A stretch of 64,000 nucleotides of DNA from positions 124,001-188,000 of the forward strand of contig NZ_JARHUJ010000007.1 of the NCBI RefSeq assembly GCF_029223285.1, read 5' to 3'. Position 1 is the stretch's first letter. The number at the start of each line of letters is the position of its first letter. Under the pieces are notes generated by a model. That model had not been told where the DNA came from. It ran no database searches and saw only the letters and a program-made list of their open reading frames with translations. Origin of the DNA: Paraflavitalea sp. CAU 1676. Lineage in GTDB: Bacteria > Bacteroidota > Bacteroidia > Chitinophagales > Chitinophagaceae. Shown here in pieces: positions 45,895-53,986 of this stretch. Position numbers and translations under genes: made by a program.

Positions 45895-46962
45895 TTAATG
45901 AGAGGTTACAACAGTTACGGGAATACCATCTGTTGCACGAAGCATGTTTGATACCATCACAGTATCTCCGCTGTTCAATCCTGAACTAATCAAGGCATCC
46001 TTTTCATTACGGCTTCTTATGGTTACCGGTGTGATGCTTGCGGTATTGTTTTTCACAACAAATACACTGTAGCCATTTCCTCCGGGTATTAGTGCTTCTG
46101 TGGGTACCGTAATGGCCTTTGCATTTTCCCGGGAAGTATTGAAATATACTTTAGCAGACATGCCTGCTTTTAATTTTCTACCGGCATTCGTTGTTATCGC
46201 CTGCACCGTAATATTCCTTGATTGCATATCGATCGATGCTTCTGTTGACACAACCTTTGCTGTTATTTTCTCCTTATTGAGCTCTGTACTGAATTGAATA
46301 CTGCTGCCAGCATTGACCAGGGGTAAATATTTTTCAGAAACTGTAAACTGGATTTTTACCACATCTTGCTCCTGGAAGCTAACGAGCGACATGCCCGGAC
46401 TCACCAACGTACCGACATATACTTTTGTAAATCCGGCAACTCCCGGAAAGGGCGCCCGGATAAGAGTTTTCGATAACTCTAACTGGAGAATGTCCTGTGC
46501 AGCTTCTAAAGATTGCAGTTTGGCCAGTGCAATATCATATTCTTCCTGGCGTACTGTTTCTGTTTTTAATAATTCACTCAAACGATGCTCGTCTATCTTT
46601 GCCAAGTTCAAATCAGCCCGAAGCTGGCGGATTTTTGCCTTGACATCTGCATCATCAAGCTCATACAATACCTGTCCCTGACTGACAAAGCTTCCGTCTT
46701 TAAAATAAACAGCAGTCACCTTTTTTGCCAATTCGCTCATAATTTCCACCGTTCGGTTTGGCACAACTGAGCCTGCTACAGCTTCTGTCTGCTCGATCGC
46801 TGCTTCAGTTATGATCTTTACATCGACGGGAAGAGCTGCAGGAACCGATGCTGTAGTATCTTCTGACTTACTATTTTTATTTTCTTCATTTGATGTGCAG
46901 GATGCTACGGAAATGGCAACAAAAATCGTTACCAGCAATAATCTTACTGTATTTATCTGCAT
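45895..46962 (-). CDS. RND periplasmic adaptor lipoprotein of the second pump
   Basis: I place the start at the Met at 46962, which gives the lipoprotein signal MQINTVRLLLVTIFVAISVASC. A longer frame from 46992 adds ten charged residues ahead of it and is less likely. About 355 residues show the lipoyl halves (FKDGSFVSQGQVLYELDDADV; IRAPFPGVAGFTKVYVG) around a short helical hairpin, then barrel domains. There is no metal-binding segment. It heads the adaptor-pump-TolC operon. Confidence 0.9.
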   Translation of the reverse strand: MQINTVRLLLVTIFVAISVASCTSNEENKNSKSEDTTASVPAALPVDVKIITEAAIEQTEAVAGSVVPNRTVEIMSELAKKVTAVYFKDGSFVSQGQVLYELDDADVKAKIRQLRADLNLAKIDEHRLSELLKTETVRQEEYDIALAKLQSLEAAQDILQLELSKTLIRAPFPGVAGFTKVYVGTLVSPGMSLVSFQEQDVVKIQFTVSEKYLPLVNAGSSIQFSTELNKEKITAKVVSTEASIDMQSRNITVQAITTNAGRKLKAGMSAKVYFNTSRENAKAITVPTEALIPGGNGYSVFVVKNNTASITPVTIRSRNEKDALISSGLNSGDTVMVSNMLRATDGIPVTVVTSH

Positions 46963-46992
46963 AATGCTTTTGTATCGTTTAATTATAATCAA

Positions 46993-47660
46993 AAATAGAA
47001 TGGACAGGAGAGATAACTCTTATACTATAGTTCGTGAGATTTATATTATTTTTAGATCAGTTCTACTATGTCTAATTGGGTTTTTAAAATCTGGATGTAA
47101 TGGCAAATATTGTTCGTTTAGCGTTTCTGAAAAATTAAGCAATGAGGGGGACTTCGTGGTACCAATTAATTAATTACCATTAAGTGCTCTAAAACATCAA
47201 TTTGATCTACCATTCATTACGAAAGTGAAAGATTAACTTGGCACGAAATGATATTGTGCCAAAATATGTTTATCTATTTTCATTCCTCTATTGGTCTTGG
47301 CGCTAAAAGTAATAACGAAAGGCAGCAATAATTATAAACGATAATGTGGCGGGTGTAGTCAGTGTGATTACGGAGAATTGAACTAAAATGAAGTCTGAAC
47401 GGATTCTTATGATCGTTTGCGTGAAAAGTTTGCAAAGAAACCTGCAGTTGCTTAGGCCATTTGAGGCACCTATGGATAAAGATGTTTGGGATATTAAAGG
47501 CCATATCCAGGATAGGGCAGAAACCCTTTATAATAATAACATAGATTTATTAGCCAACTTTGTATTTTCATTGCGAGTTAAGGTAATTATTGACGTTAAT
47601 TCATTTTACACAATGCTACCGTCGAATAGAAGCTTGCTGTTAATCAATAGAAAGTAGATG
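46993..47660. other. 668-bp intergenic stretch with inverted repeats, no supportable gene
   Basis: Short frames exist on both strands but show no recognisable protein. Structures seen are TTATACTATA (47020-47029), which also occurs at 41341, and TTGGCAC (47238-47244) with GTGCCAA (47256-47262), 7-base arms around 11 bases. The region holds the promoter of the RND adaptor operon at its left end. Confidence 0.5.
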
Positions 47661-48257
47661 TTAACTAACTTTTCGGATGCTATGCTTGCTGCCCCTAAAT
47701 TGAGATTTATCCTGTCTGATCTTTTTAAAGTGGGACGGGGTAAGACCTGTTTCATTTTTAAATTGGGCAGATAAATGAGCTACACTGCTGTAGCCTAATT
47801 TATAAGCTATGTCAGTAAGCGAATATGAAGAATAAACCAGCATTTCCTTGGCTTTCTCAATGCGGTAGCCAATAATGTATTTTTCGAGCGTTATGCCTTC
47901 AACAGAGCAAAAAATGCTGCTTATAGATACGTAATCTTTGTGAAAAGTAGCAGCTACTAATCCTGAAAACGAAAAACCATCTGTAAAGTCAAAAGATCCT
48001 GCATATACCTTTTCAGCCAGTGATTTCAACTCCTTTACCAATTTTGTATTTTTGTTTTCGAGTAGGGTAAATCCTAATGGCAATAACTGTTCCCCGATGG
48101 CTTTTATATCTGGTGCGGTCAATGCAGAAAGTGTAGTAACTTCTCCCAGTGTAATTTCATTTATAGGAATTTGTAACCCATCCAATTCATTGCGAATTGT
48201 AAGAATACAGCGATCGCAGACCATTCCTTTAATATAGATTTTATACCCGATTTGCAT
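47661..48257 (-). CDS. AraC-family regulator with N-terminal CxxC (HMA-like) metal-sensing domain
   Basis: A 198-residue protein. The N-terminus reads YKIYIKGMVCDRCILTIRNEL, with C14-x-x-C17 in an HMA-like beta-alpha start. A linker of about 70 residues follows, and then an AraC double helix-turn-helix (IEKAKEMLVYSSYSLTDIAYKLGYSSVAHLSAQFKNETG begins its key part, ending GLTPSHFKK). It lacks a cupin. Metal binding to the CxxC is inferred. An AraC-type direct repeat (site D) precedes its own start and matches the sites before copA and the copZ-like gene, so I propose that it controls the copper regulon and itself. Confidence 0.85.
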   Translation of the reverse strand: MQIGYKIYIKGMVCDRCILTIRNELDGLQIPINEITLGEVTTLSALTAPDIKAIGEQLLPLGFTLLENKNTKLVKELKSLAEKVYAGSFDFTDGFSFSGLVAATFHKDYVSISSIFCSVEGITLEKYIIGYRIEKAKEMLVYSSYSLTDIAYKLGYSSVAHLSAQFKNETGLTPSHFKKIRQDKSQFRGSKHSIRKVS

Positions 48258-48305
48258 AGATCAATCGTATAGCTATGCAAGTTGCTGAATCCCCTGAAGG
48301 AATTT

Positions 48306-48336
48306 TTACAGAATTATCGGAAAGAGTTATATAATT
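48306..48336 (-). promoter_or_regulatory. AraC-type direct-repeat operator before the HMA-AraC gene (site D)
   Basis: On the minus strand AATTATATAA (48336 to 48327) and AATTCTGTAA (48315 to 48306) are 21 bases apart. The distal half overlaps the last codons of the decayed upstream paralogue. No strong -7 box is visible at the expected distance. Confidence 0.6.
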
Positions 48337-48900
48337 ATGGCTTCACCTTGTCTAAAGGTTTGCGTTTGTTTTCTTTCAGTTGTCTAAAGTGAGAAGGTGT
48401 AAGCCCGGTGACCATTTTGAATTGTTGGAAAAGGTGTTGCACACGGTTGTAGTTCAGTTTTTCGGAAATTTCGCTTAGACTTAGATCATCGTACATTAAC
48501 AGCTCTTGGGCTTTTCAATTCGTTGGAGAATGACGTATTTTTCGATGGTAATGCCCTCAATCGCAGAAAAGAGACTGGGAGATACATAGTCAAGTTGCAG
48601 TTTATCTCATGCAACCAAACAGACAACTTCTTTGAAAGATCCACATCATCCGCCGCATGTACCAATTGGATAGTACTGTTTTTGTCTTTTCTATACGGGC
48701 TTCTTTCTTATCGTCCAGCATTTCAAAACCCAGGTTATGCAGTGGATCATTTAGTACCTTTAATCGGTTGCAGACGGAGACAAGGTAAGTTCAATTTCTC
48801 CAAGTTGAATGTTTTTGTAGGAAAGTCCTTGTTTTTCCAACTGCTCCCTGACCACCAGGATGCAACGGTCGCAGACTATATTTTTGTTATAAGGCTGCAT
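48335..48900 (-). pseudogene. Decayed paralogue of the HMA-AraC regulator
   Basis: From the ATG at 48900 the frame reads MQPYNKNIVCDRCILVVREQ and on to LSPSATD before a stop. The reading then continues in other frames: NDPLHNLGFEMLDDKKEARIEK, later SLFSAIEGIT and EKYVILQRIEK, and finally GLTPSHFRQLKENKRKPLDK before the stop at 48335. Each piece lines up with the intact gene at 47661, so several small indels have broken it. The CxxC (VCDRC) is kept. It directly follows the sialidase-like gene. Confidence 0.85.
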
Positions 48901-48904
48901 ATTA

Positions 48905-49954
48905 TTATAAAGTAACAACCTGTAATTGTATTTGTTTTTCAGACTCCCAGAGGCAGGCAAAGCTGCTTGCATCTACTGATTTAAGAACCGGATACCTGCC
49001 TTTACCCAAAACTTTTTTGCCTGATTTGGGTAATAAACAGACTACTTGCCCATTTTCCACCCAGGCATAAACAGGTTGATTGTTTACAAGCGTCATAGTA
49101 CATCCTTTTCCTTCTCCGACCTCGGTTTCAGGTTTACTTGCTTGGCAAGAGTATATCTTGCCTTGCCTGCGCCATACTGTTTGAACTGTGAGATCATCCT
49201 GAACGGCAAGAGCACCACCATCCATGGGACAGCCATTAAGTGCCCAGTTCCCGGTGCCCAATTTTTGTGCATTACCAAAGGAGTTGCCACCATCTGATGA
49301 TTGAACAACGTATAGATCTCTGTTGCCGTCCAACCAGTTACGGAACATGATGGAAATTGTATTGTCCTTAACAACAACGGAAGGCTTGCAGCATTCGCAA
49401 ACGGTAGTATCCGGCGAGGCGTAAACCAGTATATTCTTTGACCAGGTTTTACCACCATCCGTTGAGCTAGCTCCAAAAATTTGATTGTGTTTGCTTCTCA
49501 GATCGAGCCAGACGGCGAAAAGACGATCTCCGTTGCCGTCCAGTGCCACAAGACCTTCTTTTGCGGTCGTATCCATATCATTTATCCGTATAGCTGTAGA
49601 CCATTGGCCTGTATTATCCTTTAAGTATGAAAAAATATTACCGGCACCATTACAGGCAATGACAGTAGTTCCGCTTTGGGTTGTAGCAATTTGGGGACCA
49701 CGGGAATGAGAAGCGGCAAGATTGGGCAATACTGCAATCAAAGAGGGCGACGATACCTGGTTATGGAAATTGTAAGGAACATACATTATACTGTCACCGA
49801 TCCCATATACGACCTGAAGGCCGTCTGTAGCCTTCGACATGGCTGGCATACCGCCTCGTCCAATAACAACCTGTATATCTTTTGATTTTTGTTGGTGGCA
49901 GGCCAACACTAACGTTAACACAATAACAAAGATGAAGTATTTGCGATAGGTCAT
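48905..49954 (-). CDS. Sialidase-like (BNR/Asp-box) propeller lipoprotein with Cys motifs
   Basis: A 349-residue lipoprotein (lipobox LVLAC). It has Asp-box repeats (SSTDGGKTWSKN, SSDGGNSFGNA) of the sialidase/BNR propeller fold, but I see no sialidase catalytic set (no clear Arg triad). Unusual features are VCECCKPSVVV and NGCPMDGG, a Cys-rich pair of loops. It is four bases upstream of the decayed AraC gene. I think it is a metal-island lipoprotein and not a sialidase. Confidence 0.75.
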   Translation of the reverse strand: MTYRKYFIFVIVLTLVLACHQQKSKDIQVVIGRGGMPAMSKATDGLQVVYGIGDSIMYVPYNFHNQVSSPSLIAVLPNLAASHSRGPQIATTQSGTTVIACNGAGNIFSYLKDNTGQWSTAIRINDMDTTAKEGLVALDGNGDRLFAVWLDLRSKHNQIFGASSTDGGKTWSKNILVYASPDTTVCECCKPSVVVKDNTISIMFRNWLDGNRDLYVVQSSDGGNSFGNAQKLGTGNWALNGCPMDGGALAVQDDLTVQTVWRRQGKIYSCQASKPETEVGEGKGCTMTLVNNQPVYAWVENGQVVCLLPKSGKKVLGKGRYPVLKSVDASSFACLWESEKQIQLQVVTL

Positions 49955-50300
49955 ATCTTAATTATAAAATAGGTCACTAAATTAGACAATTCTTTTTTAT
50001 AGAATGTCTACCAAAAATTCAATCTAAACAAAGCAAAATTTGACAATTGATCAAATAAATTGAATAATACTATTGAATTAAGAGAAGTCTTGCAATACTA
50101 TGCCTTTGTAAAGGCAAGTAAAATGGCTTAAAAGTTGTCAAAACGGGTACACCTAAAAAGTGCGACATTTAATAGCTCCAAGTAATCAATTATAGGCATG
50201 TTGCTGCTTTAGCAAAGAAGCCCCTTATGACCATGACAATCCCCTTTCTGCAGAATTTTTCTTTCATAGCGCCGAAACTCTCGCTTAGATATTTCATTTG
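49955..50300. other. 345-bp intergenic stretch with an inverted repeat upstream of the sialidase-like gene
   Basis: TAGACAATTCT (from 49983) and AGAATGTCTA (50001-50010) form an inverted repeat with one unpaired base, about 30-55 bases upstream of the sialidase-like start. TGCCTTT-GT-AAAGGCA (50101-50116) is a second small hairpin, possibly a terminator of the porin operon. No gene was seen. Confidence 0.45.
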
Positions 50301-51527
50301 TTAGAAATACGTAGAAAAGCCAATTTGTATCCCGGTTGTTTTAGTTGGCGGGTTGCCTAAAACATCTCTCCGCCATTCGTACCGGTAATTGGCCCTTAAC
50401 ACGGTCTGCGCAGTAGGCCTGAAGCTGATCGCAGGCACGATGGCATAAACGTGGTCGTAAATATTGCCGCCTGTCTGCTTGAAAGTACCCACATTGAAAT
50501 CTGCATATTCTCCACGTACAGCTACATTCAGGGTGGCCCTTTCCCAATCGAACATCTTTCCCTTCAGAATCGGTTGTACAATGTCTATAAAGCCACCTTG
50601 TTGCTTGCGGCCAAACTGTTGCGTATAGGTATCAGGTATATTCACCTTTATCCAGGCCCACTCCGTATTGATAGCCGTATTGGTGTGAGGCAGGCTCGTA
50701 TTGAAATCCAGCGCCAGCACATCCACCCGTCGTTTTTGATCCAGCACAATACCATCTTCTTCAAACTTGTTGTACACGCCTCCCATATAAGACAGGCCCA
50801 GCTCCCCTATCTGCCGGTTCCTGATGGCGAACTTACCGGTTAGCAATGGACTTCCATTAAAGCTCTCTTCAAAACGATCCTTATTCTCCTTACTGGCCGG
50901 TAAAGAAGTTCTGTTGTCTGGGTTGGCAATGATCCTATCATCAAACCCATTGGTCAAATATACTTCATAGGCGTATACCCAATTGTCCGTATATTTTTTC
51001 CCATACAGTCCGAAACCGACATTGCTCCAGGTAGCCGGCAACAATTGAGTGGCTGATATTGGTCGGTCTACAAACTCCCATTTAGGGCCGTCGTGGTTTT
51101 GATTAAAAGCCCCTATCGGGTTCATCACAATCCCGCCCCGCAGGTTCAACAGGGGGGCAAATTCAATATCTACAGAAGCAAACTCGATATTGATCTCTTT
51201 GGTGCCGTCCTCAAACTCTATTTCTGTCAGGAATTTTATCCGCTTGTTGATAGACGAAGACAAGAAGATAGTCAGCCTTCGCATTTGGAACTGGTGGCCT
51301 TCGCTAACACCATTGTTACTGACATACTGATAGTTGCCCTCCACATAACCGCCCACAGCCACCGGCAATTTACCTACCTGCAGAAAGGGCCTGTTGTATA
51401 TGGCATCCATATTAAGTTGAAAAGAATCATTCTTGACAGGCACCCTGCGCAATAGATCAGGATCTATCTGGCAAAAAGCGCTACAGGCCAGTAAGCAGTA
51501 AAGGGTTAGTAAAATAGCTTGTTTCAT
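50301..51527 (-). CDS. Outer-membrane porin (OprP/OprO-like)
   Basis: A 408-residue protein with a signal peptide (to SAFCQ). The body is beta-strand-like alternation typical of phosphate-selective porin-type barrels (VGGYVEGNYQYVSNN; FQMRRLTIFLSS; FLTEIEFEDG; a final FSTYF strand ending in Phe, the usual barrel terminus). It would admit a small solute across the outer membrane. The start overlaps the Rieske gene by four bases. Its place in a redox operon suggests uptake linked to the haem and Rieske proteins. Confidence 0.82.
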   Translation of the reverse strand: MKQAILLTLYCLLACSAFCQIDPDLLRRVPVKNDSFQLNMDAIYNRPFLQVGKLPVAVGGYVEGNYQYVSNNGVSEGHQFQMRRLTIFLSSSINKRIKFLTEIEFEDGTKEINIEFASVDIEFAPLLNLRGGIVMNPIGAFNQNHDGPKWEFVDRPISATQLLPATWSNVGFGLYGKKYTDNWVYAYEVYLTNGFDDRIIANPDNRTSLPASKENKDRFEESFNGSPLLTGKFAIRNRQIGELGLSYMGGVYNKFEEDGIVLDQKRRVDVLALDFNTSLPHTNTAINTEWAWIKVNIPDTYTQQFGRKQQGGFIDIVQPILKGKMFDWERATLNVAVRGEYADFNVGTFKQTGGNIYDHVYAIVPAISFRPTAQTVLRANYRYEWRRDVLGNPPTKTTGIQIGFSTYF

Positions 51528-51961
51528 TGTTTTCGCAGGTCAATAAATAATTGAGAATGGTTTACCGTAACGGGAAAGGTGCGCAGGTCTCTTTCGGCAG
51601 GGCCATTGGTCACTTTTCCCTTGTTGCTGTATTCACTGCCATGGGCGGGGCATTGCAGGTAAGCACCAGCTACCTGTAGCTCTGCCCCCTGGTGGGCGCA
51701 TTGCATCCAGATGGCGCTGTATTCCGTGTCACTGAACCGGTAAATGCAAACCGGAAACTTTAGTTCATCATGGCGCACCACGATATAAGAGCGGTAATCG
51801 TTGTTGTTGATCTTAAAATCGTCCTTGTCCACCAATAGACCATCCTTATTTAAGTGGCCGGTTACATATTGAGTCGACTTACAGCCACTAAGCAGGCCTG
51901 CCATTGCGGAGGCCGACAAACAGGCAGTACAACTGCTGATCAGAAAATCACGACGTTTCAT
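51524..51961 (-). CDS. Rieske [2Fe-2S] protein with lipoprotein/Tat-like signal
   Basis: A 145-residue protein. The N-terminus MKRRDFLISSCTAC has a twin-arginine-like RRDF and then a hydrophobic run ending in LLSGC (a possible lipobox). The Rieske cluster ligands are C-A-H (MQCAHQG) and C-P-A-H (LQCPAHGSEYS). Such proteins move electrons in the periplasm. It overlaps the porin gene and follows the DUF1111 gene by 14 bases, so the three form one operon. Confidence 0.9.
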   Translation of the reverse strand: MKRRDFLISSCTACLSASAMAGLLSGCKSTQYVTGHLNKDGLLVDKDDFKINNNDYRSYIVVRHDELKFPVCIYRFSDTEYSAIWMQCAHQGAELQVAGAYLQCPAHGSEYSNKGKVTNGPAERDLRTFPVTVNHSQLFIDLRKQ

Positions 51962-51975
51962 AAAACAAGACCCTT

Positions 51976-53178
51976 TTAAAGTGATTCAAGAAATTTGATC
52001 AATGTAGCTTTATCGGGTGCAGAAAGCTGCTGGAACTTATTATTACTTTGCTGTCCTTCGCCGCCATGTAAAAGGATGGCATCCTCAATGCTCCTGGCGC
52101 GGCCATCGTGCATTAAGAAATAATTGCTTCCCTGCGAATTCCTGGAAAGTCCTAATCCCCACAGCGGCGGAGTTCTCCACTCATTGGTGTGGGCGCTGCC
52201 TTCCGTGTAGCCATCGTCAAGCTTTGGCCCCATGTCATGCAATAGCAGATCACTATAGGGAAAGAATGTTTTGTCAGACAGTGCACTGATGGACGAATAA
52301 CCGGTATGCAGTTCCGGTGTATGGCATTTACCACAACCGATCGATGTAAATATCTTTTGGCCACTTACTACAGCGGGGTCCGAAGAGGTTCGCTGAATAG
52401 GAGCCTTCAAAGTTTTAAGGTAGGCCACCACGTCTATAACGGTTTGATTGCTTACTTCAGGATCTATTTCTTGACCGTTGTAGGTGTCGTGGGCTTCATA
52501 AGATGAAGCGATGCCCATATCCTGGTTGTAAGCGTTAACGGTTTGATGAAACAGGTCATAGGCGGCCGCTTTCTTGCCAAACCGGCCTATATACTTCCCA
52601 TTGTTAACAATGCTATTAGTTCTTTCACTGAGGTAATCTGGTATTTTTATCCAGTTTGGCCTCCCGGATACGCCATCGCCATTTACATCCTCGGGATCTG
52701 CCAGGGCCATCAAACTGGCGTCAGTCACATTATCCAGGAATCCCAGCCCGGTATTGGCCGGCGGCGTAAACTTCGAGAAGGTGGCGCCGGCAGGGATCTG
52801 TTCTGGCTGGTAAGTATAAATGGCCCGGTCTTGTAACTGCGGGCCGCCGGCATGGAGAAATTTGTTGCCGGTGCTATCAGTTTGGCCAAACCGGGTTAAG
52901 GTGGTAAAGGGGTGCCCTTTGCCATCACGGGCATGGCAGGTACCACAGGAGGTAGCAACAAACAACGGCCCTAATCCTGTTGCGGACGTAAATACCTCAT
53001 CATTGAACGCGACATCGCCTTTTAAAAACTGGGTTAATTGTTCCGGCGTAAGTCCTTCAACCGGACCATCCAGGACGGAATCGTCTGCCGGTGGCTTGGT
53101 CATTAGCTTTTCACAGGAGGCAATGCCCCCCGTAATGCTAACGATCAGTAAAAGCGCGTACCAATGCTTTTTGCCCAT
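51976..53178 (-). CDS. Di-haem DUF1111 oxidoreductase lipoprotein
   Basis: A 400-residue lipoprotein (signal ending GIASC) with two CxxCH haem sites: CGTCHARDGKGHPF near residue 80 and CGKCHTPELHTG near residue 280. The pattern GPLF...CGTCH and the C-terminal LHDMGPKLDD and MHDGRARSIEDAILLHGGE match the DUF1111 di-haem (thiol oxidoreductase/peroxidase-like) family, often found with iron-uptake genes. It is the first gene of the operon and divergent from the DtxR-type regulator. Its substrate is unknown. Confidence 0.9.
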   Translation of the reverse strand: MGKKHWYALLLIVSITGGIASCEKLMTKPPADDSVLDGPVEGLTPEQLTQFLKGDVAFNDEVFTSATGLGPLFVATSCGTCHARDGKGHPFTTLTRFGQTDSTGNKFLHAGGPQLQDRAIYTYQPEQIPAGATFSKFTPPANTGLGFLDNVTDASLMALADPEDVNGDGVSGRPNWIKIPDYLSERTNSIVNNGKYIGRFGKKAAAYDLFHQTVNAYNQDMGIASSYEAHDTYNGQEIDPEVSNQTVIDVVAYLKTLKAPIQRTSSDPAVVSGQKIFTSIGCGKCHTPELHTGYSSISALSDKTFFPYSDLLLHDMGPKLDDGYTEGSAHTNEWRTPPLWGLGLSRNSQGSNYFLMHDGRARSIEDAILLHGGEGQQSNNKFQQLSAPDKATLIKFLESL

Positions 53179-53196
53179 AAGCCAGTTTTAAGCAAA

Positions 53197-53235
53197 TTTA
53201 GCGATATATCTAAACTAAATGTTAGAGTTACCTAA
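53197..53235. promoter_or_regulatory. Candidate DtxR/MntR operator between the divergent genes
   Basis: TTTAG (53197-53201) and CTAAA (53210-53214) form an inverted repeat with an 8-base spacer, and TTAG (53222-53225) with CTAA (53232-53235) forms another with a 6-base spacer. DtxR-type sites are AT-rich dyads built on TTAGG/CCTAA, so these are reasonable but unproven sites for the neighbouring regulator. Confidence 0.5.
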
Positions 53236-53282
53236 TTTTATTTTTAGGACTGCTTTCTATACTTTTATGCAAAATTGGGCAC

Positions 53283-53942
53283 ATGGAATTAAGCCATTCC
53301 GAGGAAAACTACCTTAAAGCGATCTATTCGTTATCTGCCATGAGCGATACCGGCGATGCTGCAACCAATGAAATTGCTGACCGTGTGCAAACCAAGCCTC
53401 CCAGCGTTGTGGATATGTTGAAAAAACTGGCAACGAAAAAGCTGGTAACCTACGAGAAGTACAAAAGGGTTCAACTAACTAGCCAGGGCAAGAAGGTTGC
53501 TATCCAAGTGGTACGGAAGCATCGGCTGTGGGAAACATTTCTATTTGAAAAATTGCAATTTAACTGGGATGAAGTGCACGAAGTCGCAGAACAACTTGAG
53601 CACATACATTCCGAAAAACTAATAGAACGCCTTGATCAGTTCCTCGGTCACCCCGTTTATGATCCACATGGCGACCCAATCCCTTCCGCCAATGGAGAAA
53701 TAAAGACCGCTAAACGATACAAATTATCGGAGATCGAAGCAGGCACCACCTGCCAGGTGGTGGGTGTAAATGATTCATCTTCTGACTTCCTGATGTACCT
53801 GCAACAATTAAGCGTAGGCATCGGCACTAAAATAAAAGTGCTGGAAAGAATAGCCTTTGATCATTCGTTGATGGTGTCTTTCAAAAAAGGTCATCAGACC
53901 GTTGTATCCAAAAAGTTTGCAGATAATGTGCTAGTTACCTAA
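53283..53942 (+). CDS. DtxR/MntR-family metal-dependent regulator
   Basis: A 219-residue protein with the DtxR winged helix (MELSHSEENYLKAIYSL; KPPSVVDMLKKLATKKLV), a dimerisation and metal-binding helix region (VVRKHRLWETFLFEKL; EVHEVAEQLEHIHSEKLIERLDQFLGHPVYDPHGDPIP), and a C-terminal SH3-like FeoA-type domain. Members repress genes when Fe2+ or Mn2+ is bound. It is divergent from the DUF1111-Rieske-porin operon, with dyads between, so control of that operon is likely. Confidence 0.92.
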   Translation: MELSHSEENYLKAIYSLSAMSDTGDAATNEIADRVQTKPPSVVDMLKKLATKKLVTYEKYKRVQLTSQGKKVAIQVVRKHRLWETFLFEKLQFNWDEVHEVAEQLEHIHSEKLIERLDQFLGHPVYDPHGDPIPSANGEIKTAKRYKLSEIEAGTTCQVVGVNDSSSDFLMYLQQLSVGIGTKIKVLERIAFDHSLMVSFKKGHQTVVSKKFADNVLVT

Positions 53943-53986
53943 ATCGGCTTACCTCTACCCTAAACACATTGCTCAACTAAACAAAT

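Noticed and set aside
47388-47657. 89-residue plus-strand frame
   Set aside because: No recognised motif, and another short frame overlaps it on the opposite strand; both look like chance.
48905-49954. Functional sialidase annotation
   Set aside because: Asp boxes are present, but the catalytic Arg triad and Tyr/Glu pair could not be found, so only a propeller fold is claimed.
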